Shown here: piece after piece, positions 1-8,835 of the stretch
Layout of the letters: the number at the start of each line of letters is the position of its first letter
Position numbering within the stretch: position 1 is the stretch's first letter
NCBI GenBank assembly: GCA_963837365.1
Contig: CAWIMW010000010.1
Coordinates: 62,001 to 126,000, forward strand
Length of the DNA stretch: 64,000 nucleotides
Origin: CAWBXL01 sp963837365
GTDB lineage: Bacteria; Acidobacteriota; Terriglobia; Terriglobales; Acidobacteriaceae
Reading direction: 5' to 3'
Made by a program: the position numbers and the translations under genes
The notes under the pieces: generated by a model
What the model was told of the DNA's origin: nothing
Database searches by the model: none
What the model saw: the letters and a program-made list of their open reading frames with translations, nothing else

Positions 1-2840
1 ACCATAGCGCGTGATCAGGGTCAACTCGTAGCTGATGACGCGTTTCTCCGCCAGCGTCTGTTGCACGCCAGCGCGAGCACGGTCGGGTTCGGTGAAAAAT
101 TCCAAGAAGCGGGAGTTGACCAGATGCTTGCGCGAGTAGCCGGTGAGCCGGGTGGCCTCTTCGTTGACGTCGGTGATGGTGCCGTCGGGGGCGATGGCGA
201 ACAGGGCGTCGGCGGAGGCTTCGATGAGAGACCGGTTGTAGGCCTGTTGCTCGGCCAGTTGCAGTTGCAGCCGCGCCTGCTCGGAGATATCGCGCGCCGA
301 GGCAAAAATGCCCTGCACCTGCCCGTCGGGCGTCTTGAAAATCGAGGCGTTGAACGAAACCGTGGCCTTGCGTCCGACTTTGGACTTCAGCACCAACTCA
401 TAGTTGGTGACCGTGCCTTCGATTAAAGTCCGTTTCACGCCCAGGTCGGCCTGGTCGGGTTCGGTAAAGTATTGCTTAAAGATGGAGCCGATCAGTTCCT
501 CGCGGGAGTATCCCGACATGCGGCACATCTGGTCGTTCACGTCGGTAATGAAGCCGGTAGGATCGACGGTGACCAGTCCGTCCACCGAACTCTCGATGAG
601 GCCGCGCAGATAGTTCTGCTGCTCGCGCAGGCGCTCTTCCAGACGGACGCGGTCGGTGACGTCGCGGGCGGAAGCGAAGATGCCGCGTACGCTGCCCAGC
701 GGATCGCGAAACACGGACGCGTTGAAGGAAACTTGCAGCAGCCGCCGGGTGCGCGAGATGAGGGTGAGCGCATACTCGGTGACCACGCCAGTTTCGAACG
801 TCTGCTTGACGCCGGCGGTGGCCCGCTCCGGCTCGGTGAAGTAGCCGGCGAAGGGGCTGCCGATCAGCTCGATGCGTCCGTAACCGGTCATGCGACACAT
901 CTGCTCGTTCACGTCGGAGATGGTGCCCAAGGGGTCGACCGTGATCAATCCGTCCACCGAGCTTTCAATCAAACCGCGATTGTAGGACTGCTGCTCGCGC
1001 AACTGCTCTTCCAGTTTTTTCTGCTCGGTGATGTCTCGGGCGGCGGCAAACACTCCCTGGAGTTTGCCGGCTTGGTCATTAAAGGTGGTGGCGTTGTAGC
1101 TGACCACCATCTCGCGGCCACTCTTGGCGCGCGCCGTCAGTTCGTAGTTGGTGACTTTCCCTTGCTGCAAAACCTGGCGAATGCCTTCTTCCGCACGCCC
1201 CGGGTCGGTGAAGTGGTCTTTGAAGGGTTTCCCAATCAGTTCTTCGCGGGTGCGCCCGGTCAGCGCCTCCATCTGCTGGTTGACGTCGGTGATGATGCCC
1301 AGAGAATCGGTGGTCATCAGTGCGTCAATGTTCGATTCGATGAGCGAGCGGGTATAGAACTGCGAAGCCTGAAGCTGGCTCTCTAACTGCTTCTGCGCGG
1401 TGATGTCGCGGGCGGAAGCGAAAATGCCGCGAATGTTTCCCTGCGGATCGCGGAACACGGCTGCGTTGAACGATACGGGAATCTGTTTGTCGCCGCCGGC
1501 CTGCAAGGTAAGAACATAGTTGGTGACCGAGCCTTCCTTGAAGGTAAGGCGCACGCCTTCCGCCGCCAGCTCCCGCTCCACGAAATATTCAGGAAAGGAC
1601 GAGCCGATGAGCTGGCTGCGCGACTTGGCCGCCATCTGGCTCATAGTCTCGTTCACGTCGGTGATCAGCATCTTTTCATCGACGGTGACCAGCCCGTCCA
1701 CCGAGGCTTCAATCAATCCCCGGTTGTAGGCGCGCTCTTCGGCCAGCTGGCTCTGCAACTTCGCCTGATCGGTGATGTCGCGGGCAGAAGCGAAAATGCC
1801 GCGCACTTTACCGTCCGCATCTTTAAAGATGGCCGCATTGAAGGAGACCAATAAATCCACACCCTCTTTGCGGTGTAACGTGAGTTCGTAGTTGGTGACC
1901 GCGCCCTTGTCGAGGGTCTGGCGAACGCCATCGGCGGCGCCCTTGGGATCGGTGAAGTACTGCTGGAAGGGCGTGCCGATGAGTTCGGTGCGGGCGTAGC
2001 CCGACATGCGGCACATGGTCTCATTGACGTCAGTAATGCTGAGCACAGGGTCAACGGTGATGAGACCGTCGAGCGAAGCTTCAATCAGGCCGCGGTTGTA
2101 GGTCCGCTCTTCGCCAAGTTGCGATTGCAGGCGCGACTGCTCGGTAATGTCGCGGGCCGAGGCGAAGATGCCGCGCACGTCTCCGGATGCGTCTTTGAAT
2201 ACGGAAGCATTGAACGAAACCCGCAACGGCGACCCACCGCGCCGCGCCAGAGTGAGAACGTAGTTGGTAACTACGCCCTTCTCAAAGGTTTCTTTGACTC
2301 CGGCCGTGGCCCGCTCCGCGTCTTGAAAGTAGTCCGAGAAGGGCGTGCCCGTAAGCTCTTCGCGCGAGTACCCCGACATGCGGCACATCTGCTCGTTGAC
2401 GTCGGAAATGCCACCGGAGGGGTCGACCGTGATCAGGCCATCCACGGAAGCTTCAATCAGGCCGCGGTTATAAGACTGCGATTCCCGCAGTTGCTGTTCG
2501 AGCTTCTTCTGTTCGGTAATGTCGCGGGCGGCGGCGAACACGCCTTGCAGCTTGCCGGCGGCGTCGCGGAACGTCGAAGCGTTGTAGGAGACAACGGTGG
2601 AGCGCCTGTCTTTCGATTTCGCAGTGAGTTCGTAGTTGGTAACTCGCCCCTCGCGCAACACCAGTCGGATGCCTTCTTCGGCGCGCGCCGGGTCAGTGAA
2701 AAAGTCCTTGAAAGGCAGGCCGATGAGGTCTTCCCGCAAATATCCAGTCAGAGCGACCATCTGCTGGTTCACATCGGTGATGATGCCCAAGGGATCGGTG
2801 GTCATCAAGGCATCGATGTTCGATTCGATCAACGAACGGG
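1..2840 (-). repeat. tandem PAS-coding repeat, 372-bp period, eight units
   Basis: An equivalent landmark (cggttgta-like) recurs at 233, 605, 977, 1349, 1721, 2093, 2465 and 2837, always 372 bases apart with no insertion or deletion. The order of subtypes from the protein N-terminus is B-C-C-C-B-C-C-C, so a four-unit block of about 1488 bp appears to have been duplicated after single-unit expansion. The repeats lie wholly inside the multi-PAS gene. Confidence 0.9.
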
Positions 2841-3717
2841 TGTAAAACTGGGTCGCCTTCAGCTCCTCGGTAAGCCGGATTTCATCCGAGATGTCTTTCG
2901 AAATGAGAAGAAAGCCAATGGCCTTGCGCGCGGAATCCCGGCGCGGAGTGATGACCACGCGAGCGGTAAACTGCTCGCCGTTTTTCCGCTGGCGGCAGAT
3001 GGTGCCTTCCCATTTCCCGTCGCGCAGCGCCGCATCCAGCAGTTCACGAGGTTTGCCGCTGGCCACGTCTTCGGGCGCATGCAGAATGGACGAGTTGGCC
3101 TTGCCCACGACTTCCGACGGTTCATATCCGTAGAGGCGGCGCGCGCCCTCGTTCCACAGCAGGATTTTTCCATCCAGATCCTTGCCGATAATGGAGTACT
3201 CGGTGGACGACTCCAGAATGTTGGCAATGAAGTCCACCGCCTCTTGCGCATTGCCGACGATGGCATCGTCGAAAAGTTTGGCCTTGCGCGTTTCCTGGGT
3301 GAAACGCATCTCATGGGAAATGTCCTTGGAGATGAGCAGGAACCCAATCGGCTTGCCCTGACTGTCGCGCCGCGGCGTGATAACCACGCGCGCGCTGATA
3401 CGCCGCCCATCCTTGCGCAGCCTCCCAAGCACTCCTTCCCACTTGCCGTCCCGCAGGGCGGCGTCCATGATCTCTCGCGGCTTGCCGGCGGCCACGTCCT
3501 CCGGAGTATGCAACACCTCGGAGTTCATCTTGCTGACCACTTCCTCCGGCTCGTACCCATACATGCGGCGCGCGCCTTCGTTCCACAGCAGGATGTTGCC
3601 GTTGAGGTCTTTGCCGATGACCGAATATTCGGTGGAGGATTCGAGAATGTTGCTGACAAACTCCACCGCTTGCTGCGCGGTGGCCAGGATGGAGCTGTCG
3701 AATAAACGGGCTTTCAT
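1..3717 (-). CDS. multi-PAS sensor protein, ten PAS domains, 3' end outside window
   Basis: The reading frame starts at the ATG ending at 3717 (AAGG six bases upstream) and stays open for 1239 codons to the window edge. Two related PAS domains come first (about residues 18-150 and 161-290, 143 residues apart), each with STEYS and GKDL followed by LLWNEGARR. Eight more PAS/PAC units follow at exactly 124 residues each from about residue 294, each with a LIES/LIEAS start, a D-V-N core and an ARDIT end. The third and seventh units are a distinct subtype (FYTRSLIESNIDALMTTD); the others begin YNRGLIE or similar. PAS domains sense small ligands, redox or light and mediate dimerisation. The output domain (kinase, cyclase or other) is not visible, so the class of signalling protein is unknown. 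No signal peptide or membrane segment is seen in the visible part, which suggests a cytoplasmic sensor. Confidence 0.9.
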   Translation of the reverse strand, partial: MKARLFDSSILATAQQAVEFVSNILESSTEYSVIGKDLNGNILLWNEGARRMYGYEPEEVVSKMNSEVLHTPEDVAAGKPREIMDAALRDGKWEGVLGRLRKDGRRISARVVITPRRDSQGKPIGFLLISKDISHEMRFTQETRKAKLFDDAIVGNAQEAVDFIANILESSTEYSIIGKDLDGKILLWNEGARRLYGYEPSEVVGKANSSILHAPEDVASGKPRELLDAALRDGKWEGTICRQRKNGEQFTARVVITPRRDSARKAIGFLLISKDISDEIRLTEELKATQFYTRSLIESNIDALMTTDPLGIITDVNQQMVALTGYLREDLIGLPFKDFFTDPARAEEGIRLVLREGRVTNYELTAKSKDRRSTVVSYNASTFRDAAGKLQGVFAAARDITEQKKLEQQLRESQSYNRGLIEASVDGLITVDPSGGISDVNEQMCRMSGYSREELTGTPFSDYFQDAERATAGVKETFEKGVVTNYVLTLARRGGSPLRVSFNASVFKDASGDVRGIFASARDITEQSRLQSQLGEERTYNRGLIEASLDGLITVDPVLSITDVNETMCRMSGYARTELIGTPFQQYFTDPKGAADGVRQTLDKGAVTNYELTLHRKEGVDLLVSFNAAIFKDADGKVRGIFASARDITDQAKLQSQLAEERAYNRGLIEASVDGLVTVDEKMLITDVNETMSQMAAKSRSQLIGSSFPEYFVERELAAEGVRLTFKEGSVTNYVLTLQAGGDKQIPVSFNAAVFRDPQGNIRGIFASARDITAQKQLESQLQASQFYTRSLIESNIDALMTTDSLGIITDVNQQMEALTGRTREELIGKPFKDHFTDPGRAEEGIRQVLQQGKVTNYELTARAKSGREMVVSYNATTFNDQAGKLQGVFAAARDITEQKKLEEQLREQQSYNRGLIESSVDGLITVDPLGTISDVNEQMCRMTGYGRIELIGSPFAGYFTEPERATAGVKQTFETGVVTEYALTLISRTRRLLQVSFNASVFRDPLGSVRGIFASARDVTDRVRLEERLREQQNYLRGLIESSVDGLVTVDPTGFITDVNDQMCRMSGYSREELIGSIFKQYFTEPDQADLGVKRTLIEGTVTNYELVLKSKVGRKATVSFNASIFKTPDGQVQGIFASARDISEQARLQLQLAEQQAYNRSLIEASADALFAIAPDGTITDVNEEATRLTGYSRKHLVNSRFLEFFTEPDRARAGVQQTLAEKRVISYELTLITRYG

Positions 3718-4039
3718 TGGCAACCTTGGCGCAAGAAATTACTCCGCGATCACATAAGTGACGGTCGGAGAGGTTCGAGCAACCTTCTCAGCTTGGGAGA
3801 AGGGGCTCTACCATTCCGGGGGGTGAAGAGGCCGGATCGGCTTACATTGTCAAGTTCGCTCCATGAGACGACGGAGTCAACCATGGCAAGAGAACGATCT
3901 CAGCACGAAAGGAGTAAGGATTCCCGGCTGGCAGTATTCTTCCCTGATCGGGAATGAAGTTCGGATTTGTCCTTGCTCGATCATGGGAGGAGTTGGCAAA
4001 GACCGCTAACCGGGGCCAGCACGGCGGGCACTTGCGGCC

Positions 4040-4560
4040 TCATTGCCGGAAACTGGCAAGCGGCCCGTCAGGGAATCGGAATGCTTGGGCAGTCTGCGAG
4101 TCGTGCAACCGTCCGTGCCGTACGCGGGCTTTCTGGAATTTGCGCCTTGGTTTGGGCGCAAGCGGAAGCTGTCGTCGCCATGGCTCGACAGCCATCGGCT
4201 TGAATCCGTCCAAGGGATAATCAGCAGGTGCAACACTGGTTCCGCAGCGGCAGACACACTTGCACGAGATAGCGATGGGCTTGTTCTTGGCTGCAGCGTT
4301 TTCACCTTGGCGCCAGCCTTTCCCCAGCCAGTCTTGTGCCGTACCAAACAAGCGTCCCACCCGGCCTTTGGCCTGCGAGGAGTGGGCGGCGATCCACTCG
4401 ATGTGTCGAGTTCCTGGAGCGCCTGGCCGATCTGCATAGGCTGCTTGCTGGGCGTTTGCCGATGATGCACTCCCTTAGGCGCAGTAGTATGAAACAGACT
4501 GGCCTTATCGGTGCAGACCGCCCGCGGCCGCCCATGGGTTTGTACATAGCGACCCGGGGT
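4040..4560 (-). pseudogene. decayed ISNCY-type DDE transposase fragment
   Basis: Pieces of one transposase C-terminal half are found on the minus strand in different frames. From about 4550 comes HGRPRAVCTDKASLF with the catalytic-Asp TDK motif, then MQIGQALQEL. A frameshift near 4405 leads to IEWIAAHSSQAKGRVGRLF and TAQDWLGKG. A further shift near 4300 gives EQAHRYLVQVCLPLRNQ, and later KARVR and PDGPLA resemble the tail of these enzymes. The order matches ISNCY-family transposases as I know them, but no single frame is intact and the N-terminal half is missing. It is non-functional. The family name is by recall of motifs; an IS database search would settle it. No terminal inverted repeats were recognised. 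The rest of the 1.1-kb gap between 3718 and 4823 shows no gene. Confidence 0.72.
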
Positions 4561-4823
4561 CCAGGAGCGACCGCTGTGGCAGGCCACCCGCAGTTAAAGG
4601 CTAGTTCATCGCTGGGCCGGGGAACTGGGAAATGGGTCCCCTTTCCCTCTCCCCTTCCCCAAAAATCAAATCCAAACTTAAACTCCGAAGGCGGAAATTT
4701 CTACTTGGCCTTGACAAACCCGTGAACGCAAATTGTAGGCAAGATGGATCGCAAATCTTGTAAGCCAAACTGACATTGCTCAACACCCCTGCTAGCAAGT
4801 AAATTGCTTCGGGGGGGCACTTC

Positions 4824-6659
4824 ATGGCGGACCTGTCCGCACAACAGATTTCATCAATGCCTACATCCAGGCTGGAGCTTCCGCAGACTGTGAATGGTGT
4901 GTTTTTTTCTGTCGTTGATCGTGATCTCTCCTGTGTTATGCAGTACCGCAGCAATGATTCCTGGAGCACCATTTCAGCGCGTGAACTTTACCAAGACGTC
5001 GTCGGCGTGGCACGCGCGCTGCAACATTGGGGAATCGGCAATGGGGACCGGGTTGCCATTCTGAGCGAGAACCGTCCGGAATGGACAATTGCAGATTTTG
5101 CTTCCCTGTTGCTCGGCGCAATTACGGTGCCTCTCTATCCCACGCTTACCGGCGAACAGATCGCGTATATGCTCAGGGATTCCGGAGCGCGGGTGGTTTT
5201 TCTATCTTCAGAAACGCAACTTCAGAAAGTTCTAACGATCCGGAAACAAACTGAGGTTGAGCATGTTGTAATCATGGACACGACCCATTCCGCGGCGGAA
5301 CTCATGGCCCCGATCATGCGCAATGGCCCACAAGAACGGGATGCCGCATTTGATGCGGCTGCCAATCATGTAAAGAGCGGCGACATCGCAACCTTGATCT
5401 ACACTTCCGGGACAACCGGCGTTCCCAAGGGAGTGTTGCTCACCCACGGCAATCTGACCTCAAATCTGACCTGCTCTCTGGGCGGATTTAATCTTGGCGA
5501 AGGGGATATCAGCATTTCGTTCCTGCCGCTTTCTCACATCACTGCACGTCACGTGGATTTTGCCGTTCTGTTTCGCGGGGCCAGCCTGGCATATGTCGGA
5601 TTTGTGGAGCAGCTTACCCAGGCACTTAAAGAAGTGCGCCCAACTTTTTTTGTGGGGGTACCACGGGTGTATGAAAAGGTGTACGCCCAGGTAGAACAGA
5701 AGGCTACACACTTCCCTGCCGGTTGGATCTACCGATGGGCCCTGCGCGTGGGAGAGACGCATCTGGAACAAACACTCGCAGGGAACATGCCTCACTCATT
5801 TTCCTGGTACCTTGCCAACAAACTTGTCTACTCGAAGATCCGCGAAGGTATGGGTGGCCGAGTGCGAGTTTTTATTTCCGGAGGCGCGCCGTTGGGGAAG
5901 GACTTGGCACGATGGTATGCGCTCATGGGCATTCGTCTGCATGAAGGTTATGGACTGACGGAGACTTCTCCGGTAATTGCGGTCAACACTCCCGGGGCAC
6001 ACAAATTGGGGACGGTCGGCAAGCCTCTGCCCAACCTTCAAGTACGCATTGCCGAGGATGGCGAAATATTGGTGCGAGGCCCATCGGTGTTTAAAGGTTA
6101 TTGGAAAAACCCTGAGGAAACTGAGAAGGTATTTACGGATGGCTGGTTCAAAACAGGAGACATCGGCAGTTTGGATGGAGACGGATTTCTCAGCGTCACC
6201 GACCGCAAGAAAGACCTGATCAAAACTTCGGGAGGGAAATTCATCGCACCCCAGCCTTTAGAGAATGCTCTGAAACACAATGCGCTGATCACTGAGGCAG
6301 TGGTGATTGGCGAGAAGCGCAAATTCCCTGCCGTTATGATCGTTCCTTATTTCCCGCTGCTTGAAGATTGGGCCAACGCTAACCAAATCTCATTCTCCGG
6401 CCGTACCGAGTTGGTTTCGCATTCCAAGGTGCATGCTTTATATGAGGGCATCGTAGAAGATCTGAATCGCCATCTGGCGCGTTTTGAAAGGCTTAAGAAA
6501 ATTATTCTTCTTCCCGAGGAGTTTACGGTGGCCGACGGAGCGCTCACGGCGAGCATGAAACTACGGCGGCGGGTGGTCGAAGACCGTTATCGTGAGCAGA
6601 TTGACGCCATGTATAGCGAGGCGGAAAAACTCCCACACCCACCTCTCGAAGTGCAGTAA
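4824..6659 (+). CDS. long-chain acyl-CoA synthetase (AMP-forming)
   Basis: The 611-residue protein belongs to the adenylate-forming enzymes and should activate fatty acids to acyl-CoA through an acyl-AMP intermediate. The P-loop-like motif YTSGTTGVPKG lies at about residue 192, GYGLTETSP at about 375, the GEILVRGPSVFKGYW segment follows, then TGDIG and DRKKDLIKTSGGKF near 460, where the Lys-rich hinge precedes the mobile C-terminal domain. This is the layout of FadD/FACS-type enzymes, and the length is typical. The ATG start is preceded by a G-rich stretch (gggggg, nine bases upstream). It is transcribed alone, divergent from the multi-PAS gene and convergent with the next gene. The chain-length preference cannot be read from sequence; a fadD or menE-like symbol is therefore not assigned. 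Confidence 0.9.
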   Translation: MADLSAQQISSMPTSRLELPQTVNGVFFSVVDRDLSCVMQYRSNDSWSTISARELYQDVVGVARALQHWGIGNGDRVAILSENRPEWTIADFASLLLGAITVPLYPTLTGEQIAYMLRDSGARVVFLSSETQLQKVLTIRKQTEVEHVVIMDTTHSAAELMAPIMRNGPQERDAAFDAAANHVKSGDIATLIYTSGTTGVPKGVLLTHGNLTSNLTCSLGGFNLGEGDISISFLPLSHITARHVDFAVLFRGASLAYVGFVEQLTQALKEVRPTFFVGVPRVYEKVYAQVEQKATHFPAGWIYRWALRVGETHLEQTLAGNMPHSFSWYLANKLVYSKIREGMGGRVRVFISGGAPLGKDLARWYALMGIRLHEGYGLTETSPVIAVNTPGAHKLGTVGKPLPNLQVRIAEDGEILVRGPSVFKGYWKNPEETEKVFTDGWFKTGDIGSLDGDGFLSVTDRKKDLIKTSGGKFIAPQPLENALKHNALITEAVVIGEKRKFPAVMIVPYFPLLEDWANANQISFSGRTELVSHSKVHALYEGIVEDLNRHLARFERLKKIILLPEEFTVADGALTASMKLRRRVVEDRYREQIDAMYSEAEKLPHPPLEVQ

Positions 6660-6672
6660 TTAAAAAAGAGGA

Positions 6673-7575
6673 TCAACTTTTCGACGAAGCAGAAGACGCG
6701 CGCTCTGAGTCGGGAGCAGGAGCAGAAATCTTTCCCAATTTTTCTAGAGTGGAGGGTTCGGTTGGGGCAGGATCCATCCGCGAGAATGCACGATCCACCA
6801 TGCTTTCGAAGACCGGGATCAGAGAATCGGGGGATTCCGGATGCTGTATATCACCAAGACTGCGGTCCCAGCGCTGAGAAGCCAGCAGGGTATTGACCGC
6901 TTCACGTGCTGGACTCTTCATGATGCAATAAGCCAACCAAACCAGCACACAGAGGTTGTAAGCCGCCATGTTGGTAATATCTCCGGTCGTCTGCGAGACG
7001 CGGTCACTGGCATGCAGAGCTACCACCAACAATTCAACCAGGGCAAAAGTGCCGAAACCTAGGGAAACTCCAAAACTGAATTGCCGCCAGGAAACCCCCA
7101 CATATTTTGAGAACACCAGCAGCAGCAAGATCAAACCGACCTGAATCACACGCACGCAACGTTGTACAGTAAGCACCGATTCGACCAGCGGTCCCTGCGC
7201 AGAAACCGAACTGGCGGCCGCAACCACCATTGCGACCAGCACCATCACTAAGGCGGCCCATTTGAAAAGGACGGAACCCAGGTCCTTGAGGGCGTGATAG
7301 GGGCGGAACACATCCAGAAAAATTTCGTGGATGACCTTGAAGCCTATGATCAGGCTGATGATGGAACAGATCCAGTAGCCGTAAAAATACTGGGAGTAGC
7401 TCCCCCACGTATACCCTGCATAAACCACTCCAAAGACCAAAACTTGAGAAATAAGGTAGGCGAAAAAGATTGGGAACTTGCGGTAAAGTTTGCGCCAGAT
7501 CATCACTCCGGCGGCTGCCGATTGCAGCACCGGATGGGCAAACCAAAGCATCTGAAATGTAGACTGCAGGTGCAT
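6673..7575 (-). CDS. hypothetical multi-pass membrane protein
   Basis: A 300-residue protein with about seven hydrophobic segments between residues 10 and 220, including VLVFGVVYAGYTW, WAALVMVLVAMVVAAAS and VGLILLLLVFSKYVG, followed by a hydrophilic Pro/Ser-rich tail of about 75 residues. I chose the ATG ending at 7575 because GGAGGG sits about ten bases upstream; the frame is open a further 23 codons upstream without a better start. I do not recognise a functional family. It converges on the acyl-CoA synthetase gene with a gap of only 13 bases and is not evidently in an operon. Function unknown. Confidence 0.7.
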   Translation of the reverse strand: MHLQSTFQMLWFAHPVLQSAAAGVMIWRKLYRKFPIFFAYLISQVLVFGVVYAGYTWGSYSQYFYGYWICSIISLIIGFKVIHEIFLDVFRPYHALKDLGSVLFKWAALVMVLVAMVVAAASSVSAQGPLVESVLTVQRCVRVIQVGLILLLLVFSKYVGVSWRQFSFGVSLGFGTFALVELLVVALHASDRVSQTTGDITNMAAYNLCVLVWLAYCIMKSPAREAVNTLLASQRWDRSLGDIQHPESPDSLIPVFESMVDRAFSRMDPAPTEPSTLEKLGKISAPAPDSERASSASSKS

Positions 7576-7771
7576 TGCTACCGGGCCCTCCGGTTGCAGA
7601 TCCGGCCCCCGTTGCCGGTCAGAACGCGGAACTAACCGATTCAACCTAGGTCAAACCATAGCATCTCTGAAGAGATGGTCAATAGACTAAAGTAACGTCA
7701 AACCCACCGGAAACTGCCGAATATGAACTACTCAGCCGTTGACACTGGAGAGGTCCGGGGAAATCGCCTGC

Positions 7772-8719
7772 TTATTTCGTATCCTCCAGATCAAACATGT
7801 CCAGAATATGGCGGTTGGCGTCAACCAGCAGCACATGGCCTGCGTAAATTACCCGCTCCTGGTTGGCAGGCAGGGTAGGCAGCTGCTCCACACACGACAG
7901 CGGTAACGAATGGAGCTGTGACGCAAGTGACGAAGGAACCGTACCATCCCTGTGTAGACTACGTTCCTCCCCGGAAGGAAGTTCCGCGCGGTGTGTCACG
8001 TTTTCCGGAAATTCTGAGGCGTGGTCGGCCACGCAACTCCGGATCACCCGGCGGTCGCGCAGGGTAAAAAGGCCAGCCTCGCTGGGGGAGTCTGTGCTGG
8101 CTGGGCTGGATGGCGTAGTTTCACTCGCGGGAGTTCCGCCAGATACGTCGGCCGCTGTGGAAGTGACGAAAGTAAGAACCGTTTCTGAGGGAATTTCGAT
8201 CTCTCGTTTACCGGTTGCGGCGGCCGCCCCTGTGCCCGCAGCCCCACCTGCCACTGTGCCCACTGCCGCCCCTTTCCCTCCCCCGGCAATGGCGCCAATG
8301 ATCGCCCCTAAGGCTGCGCCACCTCCGATTTTGGTCGCATTGCTTTTGCCGTGCGATTCGCCTTTCATCACCAACGGTTCAACCCGCAGAGATGAGGTTT
8401 TCGCACCAGAACTCACGGTGTTCAAAACCAAGTCCAGTTCGCCGGGTTCGCTAAGCCGGCCGGATGCGTGAACATCCACGACCCGGCCGGTGACGTCGGC
8501 CCCGCGCGGGTAAAGCTCCTTGTCGTTGGCCGTGATCGGCTCTTCAAGCGTAGCGTGGAAGTTGTCTCCAACCCGGGCTTCAGCACTATTCATCCGGTCA
8601 ATGGTGCGGACCTTAATCGTAGTGCCAGCAGGAATTTCCGGGGCCTTCTGGGCCAACGTAAATGAGGACAGCAAAACAACGTAACCAAAAGCAGCCGTTA
8701 AACAGTATTTACGGTTCAT
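7772..8719 (-). CDS. exported protein with glycine-zipper segment
   Basis: About 315 residues. The N-terminus is a signal peptide (MNRKYCLTAAFGYVVLLSS then LAQ-KAPE). Next is a soluble domain (about 25-120) beginning with IPAGTTIKVR and carrying a YPRGADVTGRVVDV segment. A Gly/Ala-rich glycine zipper follows (IGGGAALGAIIGAIAGGGKG and continuing), typical of membrane-inserting envelope proteins. The C-terminal third is Ser/Thr/Pro-rich, then a short domain with QRVIYAG...VDANRHILDM. The ATG at 8719 is preferred over the GTG three codons upstream since GGAAGG is placed about eight bases before it. Probably a cell-envelope structural protein; the exact role is unknown. Confidence 0.75.
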   Translation of the reverse strand: MNRKYCLTAAFGYVVLLSSFTLAQKAPEIPAGTTIKVRTIDRMNSAEARVGDNFHATLEEPITANDKELYPRGADVTGRVVDVHASGRLSEPGELDLVLNTVSSGAKTSSLRVEPLVMKGESHGKSNATKIGGGAALGAIIGAIAGGGKGAAVGTVAGGAAGTGAAAATGKREIEIPSETVLTFVTSTAADVSGGTPASETTPSSPASTDSPSEAGLFTLRDRRVIRSCVADHASEFPENVTHRAELPSGEERSLHRDGTVPSSLASQLHSLPLSCVEQLPTLPANQERVIYAGHVLLVDANRHILDMFDLEDTK

Positions 8720-8835
8720 AAGAAACACCTTCCATAGTCTTTGGTTATTTCGTGAGCTAGTTTATGGGATGCTCTTCCCCAGACTGGGGCTGCATCTAAG
8801 CGTGACCTCATACTACTCCGTGACTGTGTTGGTCC

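Noticed and set aside
1..2840. A CRISPR-like array suggested by regular spacing.
   Set aside because: The 372-bp period is an exact number of codons and encodes PAS domains; there are no short repeats with unique spacers.
472..3705. Long plus-strand open frames of 300-530 codons opposite the multi-PAS gene.
   Set aside because: They are mirrors of the real minus-strand frame; their proteins have no recognisable domain and their repeats merely reflect the PAS repeats.
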